This document shows positions 1-7,984 of a DNA stretch of 45,606 nucleotides, piece after piece. The position numbers and the translations under genes are program-made. The first letter of the stretch is position 1; every line of letters starts with the position of its first letter. The notes under the pieces are model-generated. The model was not told the origin of the DNA and ran no database searches. It was given only the letters and a program-made list of their open reading frames with translations. This DNA is from Prevotella sp. UBA2739 (lineage in GTDB: Bacteria; Bacteroidota; Bacteroidia; Bacteroidales; Bacteroidaceae): positions 1 to 45,606 of the forward strand of contig DEJV01000040.1 of assembly GCA_002353525.1 (NCBI GenBank). Reading direction: 5' to 3'.

Positions 1-644
1 CAGGTGAGCACGAGCATGTCGAGGTTGTACTTGCCCAGGATGAGCCAGCATTTGTTCTCGATGTCGAGACCGGGATAGCCGAACATACGACCGATGAGCA
101 CCAGCTCCTCGTCGTTGATTTTCAGGATGTTACAACGGCGCATCGACTCCTGGATAATCTCCTTGGTATAGAAATTCTGGCGCAGGTTGATGTCGAAAAT
201 CTTCACGCAGTCGTCGGGAGTAGCATCGAGGAATCGCTGGATGTTCTCGCGCGACACCACATTGCGCTGTGCCAGTGAGCCGAAGCACACGGCGCGGCAG
301 TTCTTGGCCACTTCCTCAATCTCGGGTGTGAAGGGGATATTGTCCCAAGCCACGTTCTCCTTGATGTCGTAGGTGGGAATGCCCTGTTCGTCGAGCTGTA
401 CCTGTACGGTGCCGGTGGGGTAGGGCACGCGCGGCATCAGATAGTTCAGTTTGTGCTCCTTCAGAGCCTCGATGGTCTCCTCGGCCAGCTTATCCTCGCC
501 CAGGGCACTGATAGCCAGTGTGTCGAGGCCGAACTGTCCGGCATGGTATGCAAAGTTGGCAGGTGCTCCGCCCAGTTTCTTTCCTTCGGGAAGTACATCC
601 CAGAGAGCCTCACCAAGGCCCACGATGAATCTTTTATTTTCCAT
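1..644 (-). CDS. Fructokinase, PfkB family (partial, C-terminus beyond window)
   Basis: A cytoplasmic sugar kinase that would phosphorylate fructose released by the neighbouring GH32 enzyme. About 214 residues are visible; the 3' part lies before base 1. The protein starts MENKRFIVGLGEALWDVLP and then has the substrate-binding GGAPANFAYHAG stretch typical of PfkB/ribokinase-family fructokinases. A later FDINLRQNFY segment is also typical of the family. The ATG at 644 is 27 nt downstream of the MFS permease stop, so the gene is probably the third in a GH32-permease-kinase operon. The C-terminal GAGD catalytic motif is outside the window and cannot be checked. Fructose specificity is inferred from context and overall resemblance. 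Confidence 0.88.
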   Translation of the reverse strand, partial: MENKRFIVGLGEALWDVLPEGKKLGGAPANFAYHAGQFGLDTLAISALGEDKLAEETIEALKEHKLNYLMPRVPYPTGTVQVQLDEQGIPTYDIKENVAWDNIPFTPEIEEVAKNCRAVCFGSLAQRNVVSRENIQRFLDATPDDCVKIFDINLRQNFYTKEIIQESMRRCNILKINDEELVLIGRMFGYPGLDIENKCWLILGKYNLDMLVLT

Positions 645-671
645 AGTCTGTATTTCGTTTTCTGATGATTC

Positions 672-1829
672 TTATTTAATCTGCTTGATATAGGTGAAGA
701 GATAAGCCACGCCTACGGCCATCACGATGACGGCTCCGGCCTGTCCCATGGCGTCGCTCATGAAGCCCATGAGCAGCGGGAATACGGTACCGCCGAACAG
801 TCCCATGATCATCAGGCCGCTCACCTCGTTCTGCTTCTGCGGCATCGAGCGCAGTGCCTGTGCAAACACGAGCGAGAAGATGTTCGAGTTGCCGTAGCCC
901 ACCAGTGCGATGGCGGTGTAGAGCACAGCCTTAGAGGTGCCTACGAGCAGGCCGCACATCGAGAGGGCCATCATCACCACGCTGATGATGAAGAACACGC
1001 GGTTGTTCATCACACGCAGGAAGAACGAGCCGGTCAGACAGCCGATGGTACGGAAGATGAAGTAGAGCGATGTGGCGAAAGCGGCGTCGTTGAGGGTCAT
1101 GTTCAGGCGCTCCATCAGAATCTTCGGAGCGGTGGTGTTGGTACCCACGTCGATACCCACATGGCACATGATGCCGAGGAACGAGAGCAGCACGATGGGG
1201 GTGCCCAGCAGCTTGAAGCAGTCGGCAAACGACGATGCCTTGCCTTCTATCTTCTGCTCTTCGATAGGAGTGATGAACAGCAGCAGCGTAGCCAGCACGC
1301 CCACCACGAAATAGATGAGGAACAAAACACGCCAGTTCAGACCGAAGTCGGGAATGACGGCGGTAGCGCCCCACATGGCCAGATAAGGAGCCATGAACGA
1401 GGCGATGGCCTTGATGAACTGTCCGAAGGTGAGTGTCGAGGCGAGGTTGTCGCCCTTGATCATGCTCGAGATGAGCGGGTTGAGCGATGTCTGCATGAGC
1501 GCATTACCGATGCCGAGCAGCGAGAAGGCTGTCAGCATGATGGGGAAGTTCTCGCCGAAGAGCGGCAGCAGCAGCGACACCACGGTGACCAGCAGCGAGA
1601 GCAGCACGGTCTTCTTGCGGCCGATGCGGTTCATGAGCATGCCTGTAGGCACCGAGAAGATGAGGAACCAGAAGAAGACGAGCGACGGGAAGATGTTGGC
1701 CGTCTTGTCGTCGAGGGCCAGGTCGGCCTTCACATAGTTGGAGGCGATACCCACCAGGTCTACAAATCCCATCGCGAAGAAACAGAACATCACGGGGATG
1801 AGCAGCAGGGTTTTGTTTTGTTTGTTCAT
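672..1829 (-). CDS. MFS sugar (fructose-type) permease
   Basis: An inner-membrane permease of the major facilitator superfamily, 385 residues with about 12 hydrophobic segments. The N-terminal half has the family loop signature between TM2 and TM3 (MNRIGRKKT). The first segment (LLLIPVMFCFFAMGFVD) resembles the FucP/glucose-galactose transporter branch common in Bacteroidota. The gene lies between GH32 (38 nt upstream) and fructokinase (27 nt downstream) on the same strand. That order matches the fructan-use permease of Bacteroides, so fructose or fructo-oligosaccharide uptake is the likely role. Substrate is inferred from context only. Confidence 0.85.
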   Translation of the reverse strand: MNKQNKTLLLIPVMFCFFAMGFVDLVGIASNYVKADLALDDKTANIFPSLVFFWFLIFSVPTGMLMNRIGRKKTVLLSLLVTVVSLLLPLFGENFPIMLTAFSLLGIGNALMQTSLNPLISSMIKGDNLASTLTFGQFIKAIASFMAPYLAMWGATAVIPDFGLNWRVLFLIYFVVGVLATLLLFITPIEEQKIEGKASSFADCFKLLGTPIVLLSFLGIMCHVGIDVGTNTTAPKILMERLNMTLNDAAFATSLYFIFRTIGCLTGSFFLRVMNNRVFFIISVVMMALSMCGLLVGTSKAVLYTAIALVGYGNSNIFSLVFAQALRSMPQKQNEVSGLMIMGLFGGTVFPLLMGFMSDAMGQAGAVIVMAVGVAYLFTYIKQIK

Positions 1830-1867
1830 GTCTGTATGGAGTTTTTAGTTATTTTCGAGTGTCCAAA

Positions 1868-3592
1868 TTATAGTTTGGCTGCATATACGGTAGCCTTGCC
1901 GCCCTTCACCTTCAGTTTGTTGTAGGCAGAAGTGGGGAACACGAGGTTGGTCATGGCCATGCGGCCCTCGGCGTCGAACACCTCGATGGACGAGCGGTCG
2001 ATGAAGATGCGCAGCTGGCGAATCTGTCCGTGTGTGGGCGCTGTGGTCACGGCGCTGAAAGCATCGCTGAACGAGGCGTCGCCGGCCTTTGTGCGGTCCA
2101 TGCTGAAGGTGCGCGCACCGTCGTCGTAGGTCATCACCACGGTCTCGCCCTTGTCGTTGGTCAGGGTGAGGGTGGCACTGCCTTTCAGGTCGGCCACAAT
2201 CTCGCAGGTCTCAGTGGGATTCTTGACTTTCTTGCCGCGCAACTGCAGCATCTCTGGCGAAGGCACAACGCTCACGTAGGTCTCACTGCCGTCGCGGAAG
2301 AGGCCCAGGTCGCGGGGAATAGAGTTGGCCGAGCGGAACTGGCGGGTGGGCACCTGGTTGGCATACTGCCAGTTGGACATCCATGCCATGGCCACGTGAC
2401 GGCCGTCGGGGGCATTGTCGAAGGTGACGGTGGCATAGTGGTCCTTGCCATAGTCCATCCACTTGGTCACGTCGGGACGCGAGTCGCAGGTGAAGCGGTG
2501 GCCGTCGAAGTCGCCAATGAAATATTGTGTGGCACTGCCTCCGAAGGGTCCGCCGGGATTGATGTTGCAGATGAGCATCCACTTTTGCTCGCCCGTACCC
2601 TTGACGGTCATCTTACGCATGTCGGGGCACTCCCACACACCGTCGTGGTTGCCGTAGGTAAGGCCGAAACTGCTTTCATATTTCCAGTCGCGCAGGTTCT
2701 CCGACGAGTAGATGCGCATCTCTTGTCCGGCAGCCAGAATGAGGTTCCAGCGCTTGATTTCGTCGTTCCAGAAAGCCTTCGGGTCCCGGAAGTCGGGAAT
2801 GTCGGCTGTGAGGATGGGGTTGGCGGCAAATTTGGTGAAGCTTTTGCCACCGTCGGTAGAATAAGCCATCGATTGTGTCTGGCTGGCACCTGCTGAGGTG
2901 TAGAAAGCCACCACGGCCTCACGGCCATAGTTGGCCGTGTTGTTCTTGTCTACCACGCACGAACCGCTGAAGATGGTTCCCAGGGCGTCGGCCTCGATGG
3001 GTGTGCCCTGATACTCCCAGTGGATAAGGTCTTTAGAGGTAGAGTGTCCCCACGTCATGTTCTCCCACTGCGATCCGTAGGGGTTGAACTGGAAGTAGAG
3101 ATGCCACACACCGTCTTTATAGAACATGCCGTTGGGGTCGTTCATCCATCCCCAGAGAGGTGTGTGATGGTATGCTGGGCGGAAACGCTCGCGGTTGGTA
3201 GTGTCGAACTCGTTGTTGGTTTGCATGTGCTGCCAGCATACATAGTCTTTCACGGCACCCGTAGAGCGGCGGTTGCCGTTGAACTGGATGTCGAGCAGGT
3301 AAGCACTCTTGCCGTTCTTCACGTTTTCTTTGCAGCAAAGAGTGTTCAGTTCGAGGGGCACCACGTAGTCAACATGGTCGACGGCCAGGCGTACGTTCAG
3401 TTCTTTCACCACCTGGTTTTGGCAAATCACCTTCACATGGGCCATCTCTTCTTTCTCCTGCACGGGCAGAAGCAGATAGCGCTGGTTGGCGTCGACGCGC
3501 TTCATGGCGTGCGTCTCGCTGAGCATCATCACTTGGGCTTCTACCGATACGGCCAGCAGTGCGGCCGCCATCATTGTCAAAAGTCTTTTCAT
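1868..3592 (-). CDS. Secreted glycoside hydrolase family 32 (levanase/invertase type)
   Basis: A 574-residue exported enzyme that hydrolyses beta-fructosides such as levan, inulin or sucrose. The first 20 residues are a signal peptide ending SVEAQ. The five-bladed propeller carries all three GH32 catalytic signatures: WMNDPNG at about 149-155 (nucleophile Asp152), FRDPK near 268-272 (transition-state Asp), and WECPD near 320-324 (acid/base Glu321). A C-terminal beta-sandwich follows and includes the typical DRSSIEVF stretch. About 120 residues precede the catalytic domain, as in Bacteroidota members. It is the first gene of the cluster with the permease and kinase. No SusC/SusD pair is seen in the window, and the exact linkage specificity cannot be read from sequence. 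Confidence 0.94.
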   Translation of the reverse strand: MKRLLTMMAAALLAVSVEAQVMMLSETHAMKRVDANQRYLLLPVQEKEEMAHVKVICQNQVVKELNVRLAVDHVDYVVPLELNTLCCKENVKNGKSAYLLDIQFNGNRRSTGAVKDYVCWQHMQTNNEFDTTNRERFRPAYHHTPLWGWMNDPNGMFYKDGVWHLYFQFNPYGSQWENMTWGHSTSKDLIHWEYQGTPIEADALGTIFSGSCVVDKNNTANYGREAVVAFYTSAGASQTQSMAYSTDGGKSFTKFAANPILTADIPDFRDPKAFWNDEIKRWNLILAAGQEMRIYSSENLRDWKYESSFGLTYGNHDGVWECPDMRKMTVKGTGEQKWMLICNINPGGPFGGSATQYFIGDFDGHRFTCDSRPDVTKWMDYGKDHYATVTFDNAPDGRHVAMAWMSNWQYANQVPTRQFRSANSIPRDLGLFRDGSETYVSVVPSPEMLQLRGKKVKNPTETCEIVADLKGSATLTLTNDKGETVVMTYDDGARTFSMDRTKAGDASFSDAFSAVTTAPTHGQIRQLRIFIDRSSIEVFDAEGRMAMTNLVFPTSAYNKLKVKGGKATVYAAKL

Positions 3593-3960
3593 ATTTCTAT
3601 ATATTCGTTTTTAGTTACTATTCTTTATATCAGTTATCCAAAAAAACAATCTTTTTTACCTTATCAAACCAATATTTATACCTTTATGAAAAGAGAGAAA
3701 AATACTTAAACTAAACTTACCATATAACTAACTATTCAATTAACCTGCCACAAAATTACGTATTTTCGGTTTTCTTTCCTATCAATTATGTTACAAACAC
3801 TAAGAAAAATCGTTCAATGCAACAAATTTGCTAGCATTTATCATGTTTTTTGTATTCATTTTGATGAGATGGGGTGGGCAGGTCGTTTGTCGGTAAGAGC
3901 TATTGCCGGGGGGAACAGGTGAAAGCAGGGAGATGGGTGTTGAGGCGTTCAAGGGGTTGA
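3593..3960. other. AT-rich intergenic region upstream of the GH32 operon
   Basis: No gene is visible here. The half next to GH32 is very AT-rich. A TAATTTTG (minus strand, 3758 down to 3751) matches the Bacteroidota -7 box, but no TTTG lies at the expected distance, so the promoter is uncertain and the leader would be about 155 nt. Positions 3860-3960 are G-rich and show nothing I recognise. Confidence 0.4.
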
Positions 3961-4003
3961 GAAAAAAAGGAGTTCAGAAGAAATCCTTATCTTCTGAACT
4001 CCT
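3961..4003 (-). terminator. Rho-independent terminator after kduD
   Basis: A perfect 14-bp stem (AGGAGTTCAGAAGA at 3968-3981 with its complement at 3990-4003) and an 8-nt loop. Read on the minus strand it is followed by seven T residues, so it ends the kduI-kduD transcript. Confidence 0.9.
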
Positions 4004-4027
4004 GAGGGGGTTAGGCTCTTCGCGTGA

Positions 4028-4828
4028 TCAGGGCTGTTTGCCGATGTAGGCCAAGATACCTCCGTCGACATACAGGATATGTCCGTTCACGGCATCAGAG
4101 GCATGCGAGGCAAGGAACACGGCGGGACCGCCCAGCTCCTCGGGCTGCAACCAACGGCCAGCAGGAGTCTTGGCGCAGATGAACGAGTCGAACGGATGAC
4201 GGCTGCCATCGGGCTGACGCTCGCGCAGCGGTGCTGTCTGTGGTGTGGCAATGTAGCCCGGGCCAATGCCGTTGCACTGGATGTTGTACTCGCCATACTC
4301 CGAGCAGATGTTGCGAGTGAGCATCTTCAAGCCACCCTTGGCTGCTGCATAGGCGCTGACGGTCTCACGACCCAGCTCCGACATCATCGAGCAGATGTTG
4401 ATGATCTTGCCCTCGCGACGCTCCATCATTTCAGGAATCACGGCAGAAGACACGATGAACGGACCCACCAGGTCGATGTCGATGACCTGCTGGAACTCGG
4501 CGCGCTTCATCTCGTGCATGGGGATGCGCTTGATGATACCGGCATTGTTCACCAGGATGTCGATGTTACCCACCTCAGCGTGAATCTTCTCAACGAGAGC
4601 CTTCACGTCGTCTTCTTTCGTCACGTCACAAACATATCCCTTCACGTTCTCAATGCCGGCCTCCTTATAGTTGGCCAGACCGCGCTCGAGTGCAGCCTCA
4701 TTGATGTCGTTGAAGATGATTGTCTTAATGCCTGCAGCCACAAAAGCCTTGGCAATGTTGAAACCGATTCCGTAGCTGGCACCGGTAATCCAGGCATTCT
4801 TGCCCTCTAATGAAAATGGATTTGTCAT
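4028..4828 (-). CDS. kduD: KduD-like short-chain dehydrogenase (2-deoxy-D-gluconate 3-dehydrogenase / gluconate 5-dehydrogenase type)
   Basis: A 266-residue NAD(P)-dependent short-chain dehydrogenase. It has the Rossmann glycine motif TGASYGIG near residue 16, the NNAG motif, and the catalytic YAAAK near residue 160. It ends with a short C-terminal tail after VDGG. It lies 48 nt after kduI on the same strand, and the pair carries out consecutive steps in catabolism of the 4-deoxy-uronate released from pectin or glycosaminoglycans. Bacteroidota proteins of this kind are often named gluconate 5-dehydrogenase; the kduI neighbour favours KduD. A strong terminator follows. Confidence 0.85.
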   Translation of the reverse strand: MTNPFSLEGKNAWITGASYGIGFNIAKAFVAAGIKTIIFNDINEAALERGLANYKEAGIENVKGYVCDVTKEDDVKALVEKIHAEVGNIDILVNNAGIIKRIPMHEMKRAEFQQVIDIDLVGPFIVSSAVIPEMMERREGKIINICSMMSELGRETVSAYAAAKGGLKMLTRNICSEYGEYNIQCNGIGPGYIATPQTAPLRERQPDGSRHPFDSFICAKTPAGRWLQPEELGGPAVFLASHASDAVNGHILYVDGGILAYIGKQP

Positions 4829-4876
4829 TGTTGTTTATTTTTATTAAACTTCTGAACTCGTTGCTTTCACATTCAA

Positions 4877-5719
4877 TTACTTCAAATCAGTAATCTTAGA
4901 GAAGTCCTGGTCGCCATAGTCGAGGTTCTCGCCTCCCATGCCCCAGATGAAGGTGTAGTTGTGAGTGGCTGCAGCCGAGTGGATGCTCCATTCGGGTGAG
5001 AGCACAGCCTGGTCGCCCTTCATCCAGATGTGACGGGTCTCATCGACCTCGCCCATGAAGTGGCAAACAGCCTGATCCTCGGGCACTTCGAAATAGAAGT
5101 AAGCCTCCATACGACGACTGTGCACGTGGGCAGGCATGGTGTTCCATACCGAACCGGTGGCCAGCTCGGTCATACCCATCTGCAGCTGGCAGGTGGGCAG
5201 CACCTGATTGACAATCATCTTGTTGATGTTGCGCTCGTTCGACATCTCGAGCGAACCCATGTGGGCCACCACAGCATCCTTCTTCGTGATTTTCTTGCAG
5301 GGATACTCGGCATGCGCTGTAGTAGAGTTGAAATAGAACTTGGCGGGCTTCTCTGCATCCTTCGAGCAGAACACCACGTCGCGGTCGCCACGGCCAATGT
5401 AGAGAGCCTCCTTGAAATCGAGCTCAAACTCCTCGTCGCCAACCTTCACGATGCCAGCACCGCCGACATTGAAGATACCGATCTCACGACGGGTGGTAAA
5501 GAAAGGAGCCTTCAGCGGGTCAATAGCCTCGAGCTTCAGACACTCGGCCACGGGCATAGCACCGCCCACAACCATGCGGTCGTACATCGAGTAAACCATG
5601 TTTACCTCGTCGGCTGCGAACACTTTCTCGATGAGGAAATCGCGGCGGATGCGCTTCGTGTCATAACTTTTTGCGTCTTCAGGATGAGCCGCATAACGTA
5701 CTTCATAATTTGTCTTCAT
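4877..5719 (-). CDS. kduI: 5-dehydro-4-deoxy-D-glucuronate isomerase
   Basis: A 280-residue cupin-fold isomerase that converts 5-keto-4-deoxyuronate to 2,5-diketo-3-deoxygluconate in uronate catabolism. The length is normal for KduI. The metal-site region is visible as MPAHVHSRRMEAYFYF, with clustered His and Glu ligands, and the C-terminal HNYTFIWGMGGEN stretch is characteristic. The start ATG at 5719 is preceded 37 nt upstream by a TATCTTTG -7 box. It is the promoter-proximal gene of the kduI-kduD pair. Confidence 0.94.
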   Translation of the reverse strand: MKTNYEVRYAAHPEDAKSYDTKRIRRDFLIEKVFAADEVNMVYSMYDRMVVGGAMPVAECLKLEAIDPLKAPFFTTRREIGIFNVGGAGIVKVGDEEFELDFKEALYIGRGDRDVVFCSKDAEKPAKFYFNSTTAHAEYPCKKITKKDAVVAHMGSLEMSNERNINKMIVNQVLPTCQLQMGMTELATGSVWNTMPAHVHSRRMEAYFYFEVPEDQAVCHFMGEVDETRHIWMKGDQAVLSPEWSIHSAAATHNYTFIWGMGGENLDYGDQDFSKITDLK

Positions 5720-5755
5720 ATTCAGTATTCCTTATTTGTATGATTTGTTTGGATG

Positions 5756-5763
5756 CAAAGATA
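5756..5763 (-). promoter_or_regulatory. -7 box (TATCTTTG) for kduI-kduD
   Basis: An exact match to the Bacteroidota TAnnTTTG -7 element, 37 nt before the kduI start. No clear TTTG is seen at the -33 position, which would suit a promoter that needs an activator (inference). Confidence 0.55.
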
Positions 5764-5830
5764 CAAAATATTTCTATATATTGTTCTTATAATATACGTT
5801 TCTTTTTGACAGAATACTTAAAAAACTGAT

Positions 5831-5870
5831 AAAAGCAAAGAGCGCAACAGGCTGGAAAGCCTTGTTGCGC
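5831..5870 (-). terminator. Terminator downstream of tRNA-Gln
   Basis: An inverted repeat with arms GCGCAACA and TGTTGCGC plus an inner GGCT/AGCC, loop TTCC, followed on the minus strand by a T-rich stretch. It begins 7 nt past the tRNA 3' end. Confidence 0.8.
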
Positions 5871-5876
5871 CCTTGT

Positions 5877-5950
5877 TGGTTGGGTGACTCGGATTCGAAC
5901 CGGGAATGACAGAACCAAAACCTGTAGTGTTACCGTTACACCATCACCCA
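5877..5950 (-). tRNA. tRNA-Gln (anticodon TTG)
   Basis: The minus strand folds as a tRNA. The 7-bp acceptor is TGGGTGA with TCACCCA, and the T-arm carries GGTTCGAATCC. The anticodon stem ACAGG/TCTGT encloses loop TTTTGGT with anticodon TTG, which reads CAA. The discriminator is A and CCA is encoded at 5879-5877. A TACCTTTG promoter element lies 14 nt upstream and a terminator follows. Confidence 0.95.
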
Positions 5951-5964
5951 ATCAAATTCGGCTG

Positions 5965-5972
5965 CAAAGGTA
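5965..5972 (-). promoter_or_regulatory. -7 box (TACCTTTG) for tRNA-Gln
   Basis: Matches TAnnTTTG and lies 14 nt before the first base of the mature tRNA. No good -33 TTTG is seen. Confidence 0.5.
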
Positions 5973-6219
5973 CGAAAAAAAAGTGATAACAGCCTCGTGT
6001 TCAGCAAAAAAATATGCATCAACACGTAAAAAAGTCGGTTTCGCCACTCCTTTTCTCCTTAAAATGGGCAATATGTGACCTCGGGGCACGTTAAACTTTC
6101 CTCATCGCAGATGCATCATTCCTTTGGTGATGAGCGGTGCTGCCTTCATGCGTTTTTTTTGTTTATGTATCATCTTTATTCGTAAATGCATCATTGAAGG
6201 AAAAAGAAAACGCCGGCTC

Positions 6220-6250
6220 TTGAAAATAGCCATAAGATTTCGTATATTTG
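6220..6250 (+). promoter_or_regulatory. Bacteroidota-type promoter upstream of the truncated ORF
   Basis: TTG at 6220-6222, a 20-nt gap, then TATATTTG at 6243-6250. It points to the small ORF at 6294, so the remnant still has a plausible promoter. Confidence 0.65.
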
Positions 6251-6293
6251 TGAGGTAATGACAATCACAACACAATTAAACAATATCTACGCA

Positions 6294-6458
6294 ATGAACA
6301 AAAGGCTAGTTTTTCTCCTCACGGCAGCCATTATGATGGCTACAGCGGGAAGAGCCGACGACCTGAGGCTTAACGACAAAGAATATTTTGAACGTCAGGG
6401 CATCAACATCCTGGTATTCAGCAACAGTTTCAATGGTGGCAGAACGGCAGCGGTTTGA
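6294..6458 (+). pseudogene. 5' remnant of a secreted protein (glycoside-hydrolase-like N-terminus)
   Basis: An ORF of 54 residues from the ATG at 6294, with a clear signal peptide (MNKRLVFLLTAAIMMATAG) followed by DLRLNDKEYFERQGINI. From memory, this start resembles large Bacteroidota glycoside hydrolases whose mature part begins with a YF...GxNxLVFSN pattern and continues for hundreds of residues. Here the frame ends about 30 residues after the signal peptide, and within about 25 nt the sequence runs into a hairpin and repeat array A. The promoter and start survive while the body is missing, which suggests a deletion. A genuine short secreted peptide is the alternative. Family assignment is weak. 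Confidence 0.4.
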
Positions 6459-6480
6459 TTCGTTCATTCTAGTATGCTGG

Positions 6481-6646
6481 GGGGCTTTCGGACATAGCGA
6501 AAACCCCTCAGTTTCTCATTTGTTATGAAATTACACTTCAATTTGTTAACAAATTACACATCAATTTCTTAAGAAATCGCTCACCAATTTGTTAACAAAT
6601 CGCATCTTAATTTCTTAAGAAATCGCACCTTAATTTCTTAACAAAT
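6481..6646. repeat. Palindromic tandem array A (23-bp period, 6 units) with leading hairpin
   Basis: Six 15-bp units start at 6517, 6540, 6563, 6586, 6609 and 6632, exactly 23 bp apart. Unit cores alternate between AATTTGTTAACAAAT and AATTTCTTAAGAAAT, with one mixed form and a degenerate first unit. The 8-nt spacers are TACACTTC, TACACATC, CGCTCACC, CGCATCTT and CGCACCTT. A hairpin (GGGGCTTTCG with CGAAAACCCC, one mismatch, 6481-6507) stands just before the first unit. The array lies between the truncated ORF and the convergent barrel gene. A related array is at 35571-35677 in the opposite orientation. Confidence 0.95.
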
Positions 6647-6682
6647 TGCAAATCTTCATCCTCCATTCTCCATTCTCCATCC

Positions 6683-7540
6683 TCAATAGTATACTCCCAG
6701 CGTGATGGCTTTGAATTTTGCCCCATCGCCCGCGAGCACCCACTCGGGACTGTATTTCACATAGACATCAACGACGGGGGTATAGACCACTCCCATCCAT
6801 CCGAACATGGTTTTGTTGACGTTGGCGTGCTTTGCGCTTTCCTTGTTGCTTTTTCCGTCCATCTTGTATTTCGCTTTCACCCTCGACGAGAAGTTCTTCT
6901 GAGTGAAGATTCCCGCGCCGATTCCCCATTTCCGGGCGAACATGTGGTTGTAGAGTAGCGTGGCGTTGTAGCCGAATGTTTTCACATGCGAGCTCTTCAG
7001 GTCGATACCATCGCCCACGCTGACCAGCTGGGTATCGCCATTGTCATCCTTGATGAAACGGAAACCGTTGGACGAATAATAATGATTCCAAATCAGGCCG
7101 ACACCCAACGTGAACCAGTCGGTTTGTCTGCGATTCAGGAATCCGTTAAGATTCAGCTGCACGAAAGCCTCATACGAGCGGAATTCGTTGAGGTGCACAC
7201 CTGGCTGCTTGTCTGCAAAAATGGGTGTTCCCACACCGAGGTTCAGACTCAGATTGTATGAATAGCAGCCATCGTCGCGTTTTTTACCTACTCCCACGCT
7301 CAGGTCCCACCGGTCTTTGTTAATGCTCACGTTGCTCACGTAGTTAGAGTCTACCAGCTCAATCGTGTTGCGATACGTATAGTTAGGATCTCCCTCGCGC
7401 CCTTTTACGATGATTCGCTGCAGCGAGTCGCCGGTGATGATGGTCACCTTGGTGGGTTTGCTGATGGTCAGCGTGTCGTTGTCGCCTGCATGAGCTTGCA
7501 TGCAGATAGCCAGCAAAATAATGAATAATTGTGTCTTCAT
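6683..7540 (-). CDS. Exported protein, probable outer-membrane beta-barrel
   Basis: 285 residues. A signal peptide ends ...MQAHAG. After a polar N-terminal part, residues about 75-285 show alternating aromatic/polar strands (for example WDLSVGVGKK, SYEAFVQLNLNG, WFTLGVGLIWNHYY) and the protein ends KAITLGVYY with a terminal aromatic residue, as outer-membrane barrels do. It is the last of four genes headed by an ECF sigma factor, with a 9-nt gap to the gene above. The stop codon abuts a 7-bp tandem repeat at about 6658-6685 (ATTCTCC type). No specific family is recognised; a stress-induced envelope protein is the contextual guess. Confidence 0.7.
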   Translation of the reverse strand: MKTQLFIILLAICMQAHAGDNDTLTISKPTKVTIITGDSLQRIIVKGREGDPNYTYRNTIELVDSNYVSNVSINKDRWDLSVGVGKKRDDGCYSYNLSLNLGVGTPIFADKQPGVHLNEFRSYEAFVQLNLNGFLNRRQTDWFTLGVGLIWNHYYSSNGFRFIKDDNGDTQLVSVGDGIDLKSSHVKTFGYNATLLYNHMFARKWGIGAGIFTQKNFSSRVKAKYKMDGKSNKESAKHANVNKTMFGWMGVVYTPVVDVYVKYSPEWVLAGDGAKFKAITLGVYY

Positions 7541-7549
7541 ATATAACCT

Positions 7550-7978
7550 TTATTTTAATATTTCGTTCATTTTGTCGAGCGAACTGAGTGTTCCCTCCAT
7601 ATAAATCACTACCACCTGCATGTGCTTGCCGTTGCCCGTGCGCTTAAAGCACAGATAACGGTTCAGCGAGGCTTGCGGCTGAAGTTGCAGCATGATGGTC
7701 AGCGCCTTTTTGCTTTCCACGCGCTGGTAGCTCGTCTGGCGGTCTTTGTCCAGCAGTTCTTCTATGCGCTTCACCTCCGAGGCGGTGGCCTCAAAGCGCA
7801 GACTGTGGAAATAGGATAACTGGTATTTGGCCACCATTTTGCCCCTTACCTTCGTCTCCACCATGCGCTCTTGCGGAATGATGCGCCCCTGAAACAGCTG
7901 GTCGATGTGCAGTCCGCGTTGCCCGTAGGCAGTCAGTGAGGCTGATACTATCAGCAGTAGGATGAGTATTTTTTTCAT
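7550..7978 (-). CDS. Small exported protein (possibly DUF6108-like)
   Basis: 142 residues with a signal peptide (MKKILILLLIVSASLTAYG). The mature part, beginning RGLHIDQLFQG, is an alpha/beta domain with no catalytic motif that I can see. It resembles a Bacteroidota family of small periplasmic proteins that accompany ECF sigma operons; the DUF6108 label is from memory and uncertain. It lies 6 nt after the anti-sigma-like gene and 9 nt before the barrel gene, so co-transcription is likely. Confidence 0.65.
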   Translation of the reverse strand: MKKILILLLIVSASLTAYGQRGLHIDQLFQGRIIPQERMVETKVRGKMVAKYQLSYFHSLRFEATASEVKRIEELLDKDRQTSYQRVESKKALTIMLQLQPQASLNRYLCFKRTGNGKHMQVVVIYMEGTLSSLDKMNEILK

Positions 7979-7984
7979 AATCTC

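Noticed and set aside
1161..1925. Plus-strand ORF opposite the MFS permease
   Set aside because: Glu/His/Gln-rich antisense frame of a membrane protein gene; no family features.
5884..6078. Plus-strand ORF across tRNA-Gln
   Set aside because: It covers the tRNA in antisense and has no coding character.
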